A stretch of 64,000 nt of DNA from CAZPCZ01 sp964585225. GTDB lineage: Bacteria > Patescibacteriota > Patescibacteriia > JACPHY01. Positions 31,274 to 40,733 of this stretch are shown here, in pieces. The stretch's first letter is position 1. Each line of letters opens with the position of its first letter. A model generated the notes under the pieces. It made no database searches. It was not told where the DNA came from and saw nothing but the letters and a program-made list of their open reading frames with translations. A program made the position numbers and the translations under genes. The DNA lies in contig CAZPCZ010000001.1 of assembly GCA_964585225.1 (NCBI GenBank), positions 7,940 to 71,939 on the forward strand, read 5' to 3'.

Positions 31274-33594
31274 ACGCCTTCCGATGCCATCATCGTCGTG
31301 TAGAGCGTCGCGTACCGCGCGGTGACTCGATCGGCACCGTACTCCTGGACCACCCGCTCTCGCGTGTGCAGTCCCATTGTTTGCGTCCCAGCATCTCCTA
31401 CGGTGATCGCTGCAATGGCGCGTGCGAAACCCCCGACATCATCAGGATCAACCAGGATACCCTCGACGTCTGGCCGGATGAGCGCACGCACCGGTGGGAT
31501 GTTCGACCCAATGATCGGGAGCCCGCATCCCATTGCCTCGAGAACCGCGTTCGGCATCCCCTCGGATCGTGACGCAATCACGAAGACATCCGCGGCGTGG
31601 TAGTACGGGAGGACATCCTCCACGACACCGGTGAATCGTACGCGCCGCGCAACGCCACGCTGCACGCGGTACCGCTCCAGCGCAACTCGCTCCGGACCGT
31701 CTCCGACAAGGAGGAGCACGACGTCCTCCGACAGCATTGCGATGGCATCAATGAGCGTCGTGAGGTTCTTCTGTGCGTGGAGACGGCCAACGGAGAGGAC
31801 GAGGCGCGACGTCGCATGATCACTCCCGAGGACCGCTCGCCGTGCACGATCCCGTTCTGTCGCACTCGGTGGTGCAAAGCGGTCCGTGCGGACGCTGTTC
31901 GGGATGTGTGCGATCGGCGCGCATCCCACTGCGCGCATCTCCGCAGCCGTCTCATCGCTGACACCAACGAACTGATCAATGCCGTGCCGGAGGAGCGTCA
32001 CGCCACGCCTCCCGAATTGCCGATGGAGCTCCCCCACATCACCGTACAGTCCGCTACACGCGTTCTTCGCGATCACGCGCTTGCTCGGCAGCAGGTGACG
32101 CGCAATGCTCGCGACGAGGCCCGATGTCTGGAGCTGGTGTGCGTGGATGACATCGTACCGCTTCCGAAGGACGAGGAGAAGCGCGACCGCCCCAATGAGA
32201 TATGCCGCCGCATTCCAACGACGCCACCCGCGAATGAAGGGAATGCGGTACATGCGAAACCCCCACCGCGTTCCGATGAACGGAAGCCGCTCCTGACGCA
32301 TGGTGTCCGTACGAACGCTCGTGATAAAGAAGCTCCGGTACCCCATCGTACGGAGTCGCTCCGCGAGTTGGAGCGCTTGCCGCTCCATGCCTCCGAGCGA
32401 ATCGAGGAACGTGAGGAGGTGAACGATGCGCGGACGCATGAGCTGCGTGGAGAGTGACGCACACTGCTCCACGACGCGCTCGATCACGTACTGCTCCGCG
32501 ACGAGCATCCGCGCACGCTCCCCCATCCGCCTTCGTTCATCCGGATGCGCGAGGAACCACTGGAGTCCCGCGGCGATCGCATCCGGTGACTGGGGATCCA
32601 CGAGGATGCCGGTTCCACCGCGCAGGAACGGCTGACCTGCCTCGCGCACGGCGTCCGGAACGAGATCGGGATTCCCACCCGCATCACTCAAGAGGAGCGC
32701 GCAGCCGTTCGCCATCGCCTCGAGTGCGGCGTTCGAGAGGCCCTCGGTGCGCGAGGGGAGGACGAAGAGGTCTGCTTCCGCGAGTGCCGGCGCAGTATCC
32801 GCAACCGCTCCGTGGAACGTCACACGATTGGCAATGCCGAGATCCGCGACGCGCCGCTCGAGTTCCGCACGCTCCGGGCCGTCACCGACGATCGCGAGTG
32901 TGATGCATGCACGCTCCGCCGACGTGAGGCGCGCCATCGCCCCGAGGAGCGCCGCGACGTTCTTCTTCGGTGTGAGGGTTCCGACGAACGCCGCGCGGAG
33001 CTCCGTCGAGGTCGAACGAGTTGATTGATCTATGGGAAGCTCGACGCCGTTCGGAATGTCCGTGATCCGCTCTGCGGGAACACCAACGCGGAGGAGATCG
33101 CGGTGCACTGCACGGCTCGTCGCGACGAACCGATCGACGTGACGGAGGAGGAAGCGGCGTGCGAACGCGCCGTACCAGTGCGTCTGCTGGAGGACGTCGA
33201 GGTCAAACCGCTCGCCGCTGTTCCCGATCTTCACCATGATCGGCTTCCCTCGCCACCGCACGGCGACACCTGCTACGAACGCGGGCCAGAGTGCCTGGTG
33301 CGCATGGATGACGTCGAACGACCTCGCCCGTCTCCACACGCGCCAACCGAGGAGGACGGGCGCGAGGAACCCGAATCCCATGCGCACGCGACCGATGCGC
33401 GCGATGGGGTACGCGACACGCTCCACGGTGACACCGCCGTACGCCTCATGGGTCGCCACACCACGCTCCGGACGCACGGTGAGTACGGTGACGGCATCCC
33501 CGCGCGCGGTGAGCGCGCGGGCGAGGAGCTCGCACTGCCGTTCCGCTCCACCGATCGTGGGACGGAACTGCCCGATGACCATAAGGATCTTCAT
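31270..33594 (-). CDS. Tandem fusion of two GT4 glycosyltransferases
   Basis: A 774-residue protein with two complete GT-B enzymes. Domain 1 (~1-386) starts MKILMVIGQFRPTIGGAERQ and has FVLPSRTEGLSNAALEAMANG. Domain 2 (~388-774) starts RPRIVHLLTFLDSLGGMERQ and has FVIASRSEGMPNAVLEAMGCG. Both keep the E-x7-E nucleotide-sugar motif. The join LMRPRIVHLL looks like a former start codon (Met) fused in frame, suggesting that two adjacent genes merged by loss of a stop. It would add two sugars in a row. ATGA overlaps with genes on both sides. Confidence 0.88.
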   Translation of the reverse strand: MKILMVIGQFRPTIGGAERQCELLARALTARGDAVTVLTVRPERGVATHEAYGGVTVERVAYPIARIGRVRMGFGFLAPVLLGWRVWRRARSFDVIHAHQALWPAFVAGVAVRWRGKPIMVKIGNSGERFDLDVLQQTHWYGAFARRFLLRHVDRFVATSRAVHRDLLRVGVPAERITDIPNGVELPIDQSTRSTSTELRAAFVGTLTPKKNVAALLGAMARLTSAERACITLAIVGDGPERAELERRVADLGIANRVTFHGAVADTAPALAEADLFVLPSRTEGLSNAALEAMANGCALLLSDAGGNPDLVPDAVREAGQPFLRGGTGILVDPQSPDAIAAGLQWFLAHPDERRRMGERARMLVAEQYVIERVVEQCASLSTQLMRPRIVHLLTFLDSLGGMERQALQLAERLRTMGYRSFFITSVRTDTMRQERLPFIGTRWGFRMYRIPFIRGWRRWNAAAYLIGAVALLLVLRKRYDVIHAHQLQTSGLVASIARHLLPSKRVIAKNACSGLYGDVGELHRQFGRRGVTLLRHGIDQFVGVSDETAAEMRAVGCAPIAHIPNSVRTDRFAPPSATERDRARRAVLGSDHATSRLVLSVGRLHAQKNLTTLIDAIAMLSEDVVLLLVGDGPERVALERYRVQRGVARRVRFTGVVEDVLPYYHAADVFVIASRSEGMPNAVLEAMGCGLPIIGSNIPPVRALIRPDVEGILVDPDDVGGFARAIAAITVGDAGTQTMGLHTRERVVQEYGADRVTARYATLYTTMMASEGV

Positions 33595-34565
33595 GCACGA
33601 TCGAGGAGTACGGTCCGCACTCCGCCGAGGTCGCAGATGACGCGCTCCGCATCTTCAGCGCGGACCTCTCGATACAGGCCGCGGGTTGCTCCGTCGGTAC
33701 GTATGGTCTGCTCGGGTTTGTACCCGAGGGCGTGGAGTGACGTCTTGCGCTCATCTGATGATGCGAGTACTGCCGCGTGGTACCCCAGCGCGAACAGTGC
33801 ACGGAGCTGCGTGCGCATGGAGTGCGCCGCGTCGTCGTACGCACGGAAGTGCGTCTCGAAGAGGATCATGCCGCAGAATGCATCGGCGCGGACGGCCCGC
33901 ACGATGCCCTCGAAGACCTCCACCTCATGCCCCTCGATATCCATGCGGACGAGATCCACCGGTCGCTTGTCGGAGAGGAACGTGCGAACATCGAACGTAG
34001 GGACCTCAATGGTGCGGCCGCTCATGCGGGCAACGGTCGTCCCGGTACGATGGGACGTGGGGTGGAGCGTGTGGACGTTCGAAAGCTCGGAGAGATGGAA
34101 CGTCGCGGTCCCATCGCGGTTCGAGATGGCGCACGCCTCGATCGCGACGCGATCGGCGATGCTGTTCAATGCAACGTTCCGACGGAGGAACGTGATGTTC
34201 TCCGGTGCGGGCTCACATGCGTACACGAACCCGGTCGAACCCATGAGACGGGCCTCCATGACCACGTAGTACCCGATATTCGCTCCGCAATCCCAGACCA
34301 CCATGCCTGGTCGGAGGACGCGCTGGAGGATCCACCGGTGCTCGAGTTCGCGCTTACCGAAAATTGCGAGCGTCTTTGCAATGCCGGGATCCGCGAGATC
34401 GAGATCGAGCTCGAAATCGAAGACCCGCCGTCGAAGCACGGGCTGCTGACGAACGTATCGCGTCCAGAGGTACTGAACAGCGTTCGCGGTATGACGGGGT
34501 CCCTCGGAGAGCTTGAAGTCCGTCCAGAGCGCTGTCACCGATCGAAGGTGCATAGGGGAAATCAC
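33591..34565 (-). CDS. FkbM-family methyltransferase
   Basis: A 324-residue SAM-dependent methyltransferase: VVWDCGANIGYYVVMEARL, CEPAPENITFLRRNVALN and the FkbM hallmark VDLVRMDIEGHEVEVFEG. Start GTG at 34565 overlaps the upstream FkbM stop as GTGA; ATG at 34553 is possible. Two FkbM genes in tandem (see 34562) suggest O-methylation at two positions of the glycan. Sugar target unknown. Confidence 0.82.
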   Translation of the reverse strand: MISPMHLRSVTALWTDFKLSEGPRHTANAVQYLWTRYVRQQPVLRRRVFDFELDLDLADPGIAKTLAIFGKRELEHRWILQRVLRPGMVVWDCGANIGYYVVMEARLMGSTGFVYACEPAPENITFLRRNVALNSIADRVAIEACAISNRDGTATFHLSELSNVHTLHPTSHRTGTTVARMSGRTIEVPTFDVRTFLSDKRPVDLVRMDIEGHEVEVFEGIVRAVRADAFCGMILFETHFRAYDDAAHSMRTQLRALFALGYHAAVLASSDERKTSLHALGYKPEQTIRTDGATRGLYREVRAEDAERVICDLGGVRTVLLDRA

Positions 34566-35401
34566 GATACTCGCGGGTGGAGGACCACCTCATCCTGTCC
34601 GAGCGACGCGACCGCGCGACCCGCAGGATCGCGGACATCATAGCCGAGCGCATCAATCTCCGCGGCGAGCACCTCGACGGAATCGCCGAGGAGCGGGAGG
34701 TGCTTCGGGTGTACACTCAAAAAAATACGGGGACGCGCACGCATGAACGTGGCACGACCGCCGCGGAACACACGGAGCTCCGCACCCTCGACATCAATCT
34801 TGATGACGTCAGGGGTGATGCCGCGCGCGGCGCAGAACGCATCGAGCGTCACCTGCGGCCGCGTGGTCGCATGGTAGCGATCCGCGTTCGTACGCACCGC
34901 CCGTGCGTTCATGCCGACCACGTCCTGCTGTTCATAGAACTCCACTGCATCCGCATCGCACTCACCCACCAACGTGGGTACCACCGTGATGTTTGCACAG
35001 CCATTCAGCGCGGCATGTCGTTCCAACGCCGCGCGATTTGCAGCGGCGGGCTCGAAGGCGTAGCAGTGACCACCGGGAGCGAGCACGCGACTCGCAGGGA
35101 GCGCGTAGAGTCCGATGTGCGCGCCGATGTCGAAGACGACGTGCGCATCGCGGCACGCCGCGACCCACGCAGCGAACCCGGCATTCTTCCCGCTCCCCCA
35201 CGCGGCGTAATCGAGCGACCCCACCGCGAGCTCGGGAACGATACGGAATGTTCCAGATGTTCCGATGCGCACCGGCACGCCGCGTGGGTACGCGCGCGCG
35301 AGCGCCCACCTGACGGCAGCGCGCGCCGCTCGGATTGGCGCAGCGTCCGGCGGGAGATACCGGCGACGGATTGTTTGGGCGAGGTGAACTGCGGGAATCA
35401 T
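34562..35401 (-). CDS. FkbM-family methyltransferase
   Basis: A 279-residue methyltransferase: VVFDIGAHIGLYALPASR, CYAFEPAAANRAALERH and ITPDVIKIDVEGAELRVFRGG, the FkbM pattern. ATG at 35401 overlaps the GT4 stop as ATGA. It is only distantly similar to its neighbour at 33591, so this is not a recent duplication. Confidence 0.82.
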   Translation of the reverse strand: MIPAVHLAQTIRRRYLPPDAAPIRAARAAVRWALARAYPRGVPVRIGTSGTFRIVPELAVGSLDYAAWGSGKNAGFAAWVAACRDAHVVFDIGAHIGLYALPASRVLAPGGHCYAFEPAAANRAALERHAALNGCANITVVPTLVGECDADAVEFYEQQDVVGMNARAVRTNADRYHATTRPQVTLDAFCAARGITPDVIKIDVEGAELRVFRGGRATFMRARPRIFLSVHPKHLPLLGDSVEVLAAEIDALGYDVRDPAGRAVASLGQDEVVLHPRVS

Positions 35402-36597
35402 ACGGGCACTCGAGCCAGCACGCGCTCGTACACGGCCGCGACGCGCGTCGCGTGCACCGCGGGATCGAACATCCCGGTTGCCACGGTCGCCCGGCCGCCA
35501 GCGCGGAGCCGCGCAGCAAGCTCCGGGTCGCGGAGTACGCGCGCGAGCGCGGTGGCAAACGCTTCGGCATCACCAAACGCGGCGAGGCGGCCATTCACCT
35601 CATCTTGTACAATCTCGGGAATCCCGCCGACCCGCGTCGCCACGACCGGTGTCCCGACTCCCATCGCCTCCACGATGACGCGGCCGAAGGTCTCTGTCTC
35701 TGACGGTACCGCGAGGACGTCGCACCCGGCAATGATCGCGCGGGCGCGCTCGTGGTATCCCACAAAACGCACCGCGTCCGCGATCCCGATCGTCTGTACG
35801 CGTGTAGCGATCTGCGCGCGCAGTGGACCATCACCCACGAGCAGGAGCGCGACGTTTGGGATCCAATGTCGGAGGAGCGCAAACGCATCGAGGAGGAACG
35901 CGTGCCCCTTTCCGGATGTGAAGTGCGCGATGCACCCAATGACCGGCGCGCTCGCTGGGATCCCCCATGCCGCGCGCACGTCCACCAGCGCCACCGGGTC
36001 GCACGCGACGGGATTCGGGATGACGGTGACGCGATCCGCGGCAACGACGCCGCTTGCGACCCACCAATCACGCGCGTACGCCGAATTCGCGATCGCGTGC
36101 GTGATCCCATTCCGCAACCACGCCGCGAGTGCAGGCGGAATTGCTCCCGTACGTACCGATCGGAGGTGCGCGACGACCGGGATGCCGATCGCGCGCGCCG
36201 CGCGGATCGCGTACGCATCACGAACCGGATGGTTATTCGTGTGGAGGAGCGCGGCACCGTGCGCACGGAGGAGGCGCGTGAGTGCGCGAACTGCGGTCGC
36301 GTGTGCGATCGCCTCCGCGCGTAGTGCGAGCATCGGCGCGACGCGACGCGCGAGGGCGAGTGCTCGAACAGTTCCGCTCCGCACCACCGCAGACGAAGCG
36401 GTCGAGTAGACGGGGTCGCGGAAAAGCGCAACGGGAATACCGGCCGCACGCATCCGATCGAGCGCGGGAACGGCGTTCGCCGCGATGACAACCGGCGCGT
36501 ACCGCGCGCGATCGAGGTGCATCACGAGTGAAGCGATGCTCTCGAAGGAGCCGCCTCCCGAACTCCCGTGGTCGAGGAAACAAATGGTGCTTGCCAT
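35398..36597 (-). CDS. Glycosyltransferase family 4
   Basis: A 399-residue GT-B enzyme. It opens with ICFLDHGSSGGGSFESIASL (donor/acceptor glycine loop), then LLHTNNHPVRDAY, and the donor domain contains VIGCIAHFTSGKGHAFLLDAF and AVPSETETFGRVIVEAMGVGTPVV with the E-x7-E motif. The ATG at 36597 lies 76 bases inside the preceding gene, an unusually long overlap, but the N-terminal homology begins there. Specificity unknown. Confidence 0.85.
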   Translation of the reverse strand: MASTICFLDHGSSGGGSFESIASLVMHLDRARYAPVVIAANAVPALDRMRAAGIPVALFRDPVYSTASSAVVRSGTVRALALARRVAPMLALRAEAIAHATAVRALTRLLRAHGAALLHTNNHPVRDAYAIRAARAIGIPVVAHLRSVRTGAIPPALAAWLRNGITHAIANSAYARDWWVASGVVAADRVTVIPNPVACDPVALVDVRAAWGIPASAPVIGCIAHFTSGKGHAFLLDAFALLRHWIPNVALLLVGDGPLRAQIATRVQTIGIADAVRFVGYHERARAIIAGCDVLAVPSETETFGRVIVEAMGVGTPVVATRVGGIPEIVQDEVNGRLAAFGDAEAFATALARVLRDPELAARLRAGGRATVATGMFDPAVHATRVAAVYERVLARVPV

Positions 36598-37685
36598 GTG
36601 GCAAGGTTCACGAAGCGTTCACAAAACTCCGCGTGGCCCTCCGGTGAGCAGAGCGCGCGACGGTAGGCCTCTTGCGCGCGCGTGGCGACGCCGACCATCC
36701 GAACTGGATCGTGGAGCACCGTCGCGACGCGCTCATCGAGATCGGAAAAATCCCACGCGAACGGAATGTACGTCTCCTCGGGAATCCAGAGGTTCGGCCA
36801 CGTCTCGACGTGCGCCATGTCCTGCTTCAATGTCGCCGCACCGCAGATGATCGCTTCGAAATCCCGAAGGGTGATCTCGCCGAGCCCGAAGGGCGACACG
36901 ACTGCCCGCGCACGCTGCATTTCCGAAAAAAACTCGCGTCGTGACACCTTGTCCGTTCGCAGGTACCACGCGAGCCGTTTGGACAATTCGCTCCGCGAGT
37001 GCGCGACGGATCGCCGGTGATGATGGGTCCCGATACGACAGCTGAGGAATATGCTCCTTGGAGTTCCCGGGGATGTCCACTCGTGCGGGTACCACCGAGG
37101 AACCGCGCCGCCAGCATGGTACCAGAACCGATGGAGCTGCGGCCCGAACAATCCGTAGTGCGCGAGTCCCGAATGCCAACTCGCAGTGACCTTCTCCAGA
37201 TCCGCAATCGATGGAATGAGGTTGAGATGCTCCTCATCCGGGGTCTCGCGGACGTCGAACGATCGCGCGTAGTAATCGGTGAACACCCGAGCACCGATGT
37301 ACTGCTGCCGATAACGCATTCGATCACGGAGCACTTGGCCTTTACAGTACCGATCGACGTACGGGAGGACGGCGAACTGCGCCGTACCCGTGCTATCGGT
37401 GATGTCGAACCAGATGATCCTCGACACGCGGCTCCGGATACATCCGAGGAACGACGTCACGGACGACGTCCCACGCTCGCTCCACCAGGACATGAAGAAC
37501 CGACTACTCACGCAGAGCACGTCCCAATCCCTCCCCGCGACCGCTGCATCCGTCGTAAAGGTCAACGCAACGCCGCGCTCCCGCAGCCCGCGCGCATGAT
37601 AGTGGAGCGGAAACAAAAATGCCGCACCGTTCTGACTGTACATTCGCTCGTGGAGTACGCAAACGCGTCGCATAATTGCCGCCAT
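36522..37685 (-). CDS. Glycosyltransferase-like protein
   Basis: A 387-residue soluble protein. The C-terminal part has VVSPFGLGEITLRDFEAIICGA followed by LKQDMAHVETWPNLW, resembling the donor-site region of CgeB/exostosin-like glycosyltransferases. The N-terminal part (YSQNGAAFLFPLHYHARGLRERG) fits the first Rossmann domain of a GT-B fold. Its last ~25 codons overlap the next gene. Start ATG at 37685; ATG at 37673 also in frame. The family call is moderate; no donor can be named. Confidence 0.6.
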   Translation of the reverse strand: MAAIMRRVCVLHERMYSQNGAAFLFPLHYHARGLRERGVALTFTTDAAVAGRDWDVLCVSSRFFMSWWSERGTSSVTSFLGCIRSRVSRIIWFDITDSTGTAQFAVLPYVDRYCKGQVLRDRMRYRQQYIGARVFTDYYARSFDVRETPDEEHLNLIPSIADLEKVTASWHSGLAHYGLFGPQLHRFWYHAGGAVPRWYPHEWTSPGTPRSIFLSCRIGTHHHRRSVAHSRSELSKRLAWYLRTDKVSRREFFSEMQRARAVVSPFGLGEITLRDFEAIICGAATLKQDMAHVETWPNLWIPEETYIPFAWDFSDLDERVATVLHDPVRMVGVATRAQEAYRRALCSPEGHAEFCERFVNLATWQAPFVSSTTGVREAAPSRASLHS

Positions 37686-37688
37686 GGA

Positions 37689-39308
37689 CTACCCCAACGA
37701 GGCGAGCGACTGGCCATGCACCCGCTCGAGGACCTCTCGCGCAATACATGAACTCGGATTGCGATGATCGCGAGCGAAACGGATGTACTCGCGGTACGGG
37801 TACATCGCGTAGAAGTACGCGTACTTCTGCCAGTACATGAGGTACTGGCGTCGAAAGGCGTCTCCGGTACTCCCGAAAGGACGGAGTGCCTCGCTGAGGA
37901 GGTGCACCGTCCATGGCGGCGTGTACCGGCGGAATGGTGTTTGGAACACGCCGGACGGATCGTGCGTGCGCAGATACTCGAGGTAGAGCGATTGCCGAAA
38001 CTTCGCATCAAATAGCACACGCGACCAGAAGGCGAGGTACGCATCGTCCCACAGTGGCAGCTCCCACGGGAGTCCGAAGAAATCGTACACTCGCTGTCCG
38101 GGGATCACAAGCTCGCACTGTCGCGCGCGCCACTCCCACTCCTCGTACCGTTTCATGGCTTCCTCGCGCTCCATACGCTCGGGAATTGCTTCCACGAAGG
38201 AACGCCGTACGCGCTCGCGCATCTCCGCATCGTGTTCCGGTGTCCGGAGTTGTGTCCAGAGCGAGTGGTGCTTCGCGAGGATCGCGTCGAGCCACATGCG
38301 GCGATCGATGAACGCACCCGCGAGCGAGGTCGGGACGTGCCCCCCGCTGATGAAGTCGCCGGTCTGCCCATTGATGACCACCGTATCACGTGGGAGCGCG
38401 TGCCGACGCGCGAGATCGCAGAATGCATAGAAATCCGTCATCGTCGGGCTGACCGAGAGTTGGTGCACGAACGAGTAGTATCGTTCGCGCTCGTCGGTGC
38501 GGTACATCGCTCGTCCGAACGCACGCGTGTACGGCACGAACGTCCATGGCACGCCGAGGCGTTCCGCAATAACCCGCGCAGCAGCCGCTTCACAATTCCC
38601 CGGGATGCCGTACGAGAATGCGCGGATCGCATCGTACCCGAGGTGCTTCAGCGTGGTAATGACGAGCCGAGAATCGTACCCACCGCTCAATGGGATGAGG
38701 GCCGTTCGACCATCGAGGCGCCCGATGAGCCGCCGGAAGATGCCCTCGGTCACCGCGTGGAGTTCCTCGATGGCGTCGCGAGGGGATGCGGTGGAGCTCA
38801 CTGGATCATAGAAGCGGTAGTACTCGTGGACATGGGTGCGACCGACGCGATCGCGAACGAGGAACTCACCACCACGGAGCTGACGGATGCCTTCGAACAA
38901 CGTCTCGCCATTGGTCACGTACCCCGCCATCGCGAACTCGAGGAACGCACCGGCGTTGTGCACGTCTTGGTCCATTCGCAGCGCCTGCGCATCCCCTGAA
39001 ATACGAAGATCGTCGCGATCGATCCGATAGGAGAGCGGGTAGCTCTTGATCTTGTCCACGCTCGCGAGGGCACCACCGCCCCGGTCCTCCACGATGAGCG
39101 CGAAGTTCCCGTGGAGCGCGCGGAGTGCGTCGCGCAGCTCTGCGGCGTCACGGAGCAACCCATCGGAGAGCACGGCCGCGCACAGGACTTCGATCGGATC
39201 ACCAGCGACGCCGTGGAGGTTCCCGATGAGTCGAATACGAACACCATCCCGCTCCACCATGCGGAGCGGGAACGCGGTCGGGAACGAGAGGACTGCGACG
39301 GGAACCAT
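37689..39308 (-). CDS. Asparagine synthase-like protein lacking the glutaminase cysteine
   Basis: A 539-residue homologue of asparagine synthase. The C-terminal ATP-pyrophosphatase domain is recognisable by LIPLSGGYDSRLVITTLKHLG near residue 208 (Tyr in place of the usual Val in SGGVDS). The N-terminal domain keeps a glutaminase-like outline (LHGNFALIVEDRGGGALASVDK) but begins MVPVAVLS, with no Cys2 nucleophile. It therefore cannot use glutamine in the usual way; it may use free ammonia, another amine, or have another ligase role in sugar modification. Follows the GT-C gene at 39315 by 6 bp. Confidence 0.82.
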   Translation of the reverse strand: MVPVAVLSFPTAFPLRMVERDGVRIRLIGNLHGVAGDPIEVLCAAVLSDGLLRDAAELRDALRALHGNFALIVEDRGGGALASVDKIKSYPLSYRIDRDDLRISGDAQALRMDQDVHNAGAFLEFAMAGYVTNGETLFEGIRQLRGGEFLVRDRVGRTHVHEYYRFYDPVSSTASPRDAIEELHAVTEGIFRRLIGRLDGRTALIPLSGGYDSRLVITTLKHLGYDAIRAFSYGIPGNCEAAAARVIAERLGVPWTFVPYTRAFGRAMYRTDERERYYSFVHQLSVSPTMTDFYAFCDLARRHALPRDTVVINGQTGDFISGGHVPTSLAGAFIDRRMWLDAILAKHHSLWTQLRTPEHDAEMRERVRRSFVEAIPERMEREEAMKRYEEWEWRARQCELVIPGQRVYDFFGLPWELPLWDDAYLAFWSRVLFDAKFRQSLYLEYLRTHDPSGVFQTPFRRYTPPWTVHLLSEALRPFGSTGDAFRRQYLMYWQKYAYFYAMYPYREYIRFARDHRNPSSCIAREVLERVHGQSLASLG

Positions 39309-39314
39309 ACACGT

Positions 39315-40709
39315 TCATGGTGCGATTGCGGTGTTCCGTCGAAACCGATAGCGTTCCCAGAGGTACGCTACTCCGTACCCGCCGAGGACGTAGAAGATCG
39401 GGAAGATCATGGTCCGATACCGCGCCTGTGCCGCTGCGCCGGACACCGCAACGGTGTACGCGATGGTGAGGAGGAAGAGCGCGAGGATCCACCGGAATTC
39501 CCGACGGCGGATGAAGACCACCGCAGCAACGGCTGCAGCACCGTACAAGAGCAGGAGGTGGAGTTTCGCGAGTGCGTAGATGCCGATGTAGCCCAACCGC
39601 CCCTCAGACCACAGGCGCGGCAGCAGCGCACGGTTCCCATGGCTTTCCTGGACTGCCGCCTGGAGTGCGTCCGCCGTTGCGCGACTGAATAGTACGTACG
39701 GCGGGAAGGTCCCGAAGAAGAACCCCGGCATAGCGCGGAGCGTGACGATCGCGAAGTCAATCGGGGAACCGAGGATCACTCGGGCCACCGCTCGTCCACC
39801 CTCCCGCTCCACCGCCACTTCACCACGTGCGATGAGTTCTGGCGGAAAGTACCGCTCCGCGAGTTGTGCCCGCGCTGCGGGCCGTGAGATACCCTGCTGG
39901 TGCATGAGGAGGTAGGCGGCGTTCTGCTGCAGCGTCGTCGCTCCGCTCGCGAACACGCTGCCGCCGACTGCGATGGCATTCCGTACTTTCCATCCCCCGA
40001 AGAACACCACGATGACGAGCGCGAACACTCCGAACATGCGCACCTTCGCCGCAGGAGACAACTTGACGGATCTCCAAAGGAAGGCCGCGAGGAACACCGC
40101 GAGCGGTACCCAGAGCAGGAATGGCGCGATCTTCGTCATCATCGCACATCCAAGGAAGACCGTACCCAAGAAGAGGTGGCGATCCGCCGCTCCCCCTCGG
40201 AGGAACCGCACGAAGAACAGGAGCCACAGCGACATAAACAATCCGAGGAGCGTATCGGGAATGTTGTAGTGGTTCGCAAAGTAGAATGCGGTACCATCGA
40301 GCGCAGCGAACAGCGCGGCAGCATTCGCTGCACGCGCACTGAAGAGCGCCCCAATGCGCCAACTCACCACGATGACCCCAATGTTCGCCAGCATGAGCAG
40401 GATGCGCATCGGCTCATGCGCGGCGCTCCCAATTCCGAACACCCGGTAGCTCGCCGCGTAGAGCAACGGGTACAGTGGTGGTTGCGTTCCGGTGGGAAGG
40501 AGGCGTCCCGCCGCATCGCGCGCACCGACCGAGTACACGCCCTCGCGGACGAGGTGTTCCGCGATGCTCGAGTACTGCGTGTCCTCACTATCCGCGATGG
40601 CAGGGAAGTTCCGGAGGATGTGCGCGTACGCCACACCGTGGACCACGACGACGGCGCCAATGAGGAGGATGATGAATCGGTTGCGACGGTACGCAGCGCG
40701 GATACTCAT
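39315..40709 (-). CDS. GT-C (GT39-like) membrane glycosyltransferase
   Basis: A 464-residue polytopic protein, paralogue of 22210-23625. Shared blocks are FFGGWKVRN, FFGTFPPYVLF, LWSEGRLGYIGIYALAKLH and the C-terminal ARYRTMIFPIFYVLGGYG. The first periplasmic loop carries ADSEDTQYSSIAEHLVREGVYS, where GT-C enzymes bear acidic residues. Uses a polyprenyl-phosphate sugar by analogy with GT39. The pair of paralogues suggests two side-chain additions on the outer face of the membrane. Confidence 0.75.
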   Translation of the reverse strand: MSIRAAYRRNRFIILLIGAVVVVHGVAYAHILRNFPAIADSEDTQYSSIAEHLVREGVYSVGARDAAGRLLPTGTQPPLYPLLYAASYRVFGIGSAAHEPMRILLMLANIGVIVVSWRIGALFSARAANAAALFAALDGTAFYFANHYNIPDTLLGLFMSLWLLFFVRFLRGGAADRHLFLGTVFLGCAMMTKIAPFLLWVPLAVFLAAFLWRSVKLSPAAKVRMFGVFALVIVVFFGGWKVRNAIAVGGSVFASGATTLQQNAAYLLMHQQGISRPAARAQLAERYFPPELIARGEVAVEREGGRAVARVILGSPIDFAIVTLRAMPGFFFGTFPPYVLFSRATADALQAAVQESHGNRALLPRLWSEGRLGYIGIYALAKLHLLLLYGAAAVAAVVFIRRREFRWILALFLLTIAYTVAVSGAAAQARYRTMIFPIFYVLGGYGVAYLWERYRFRRNTAIAP

Positions 40710-40733
40710 ACAACCCGTGCATGTCGAGTGCGC

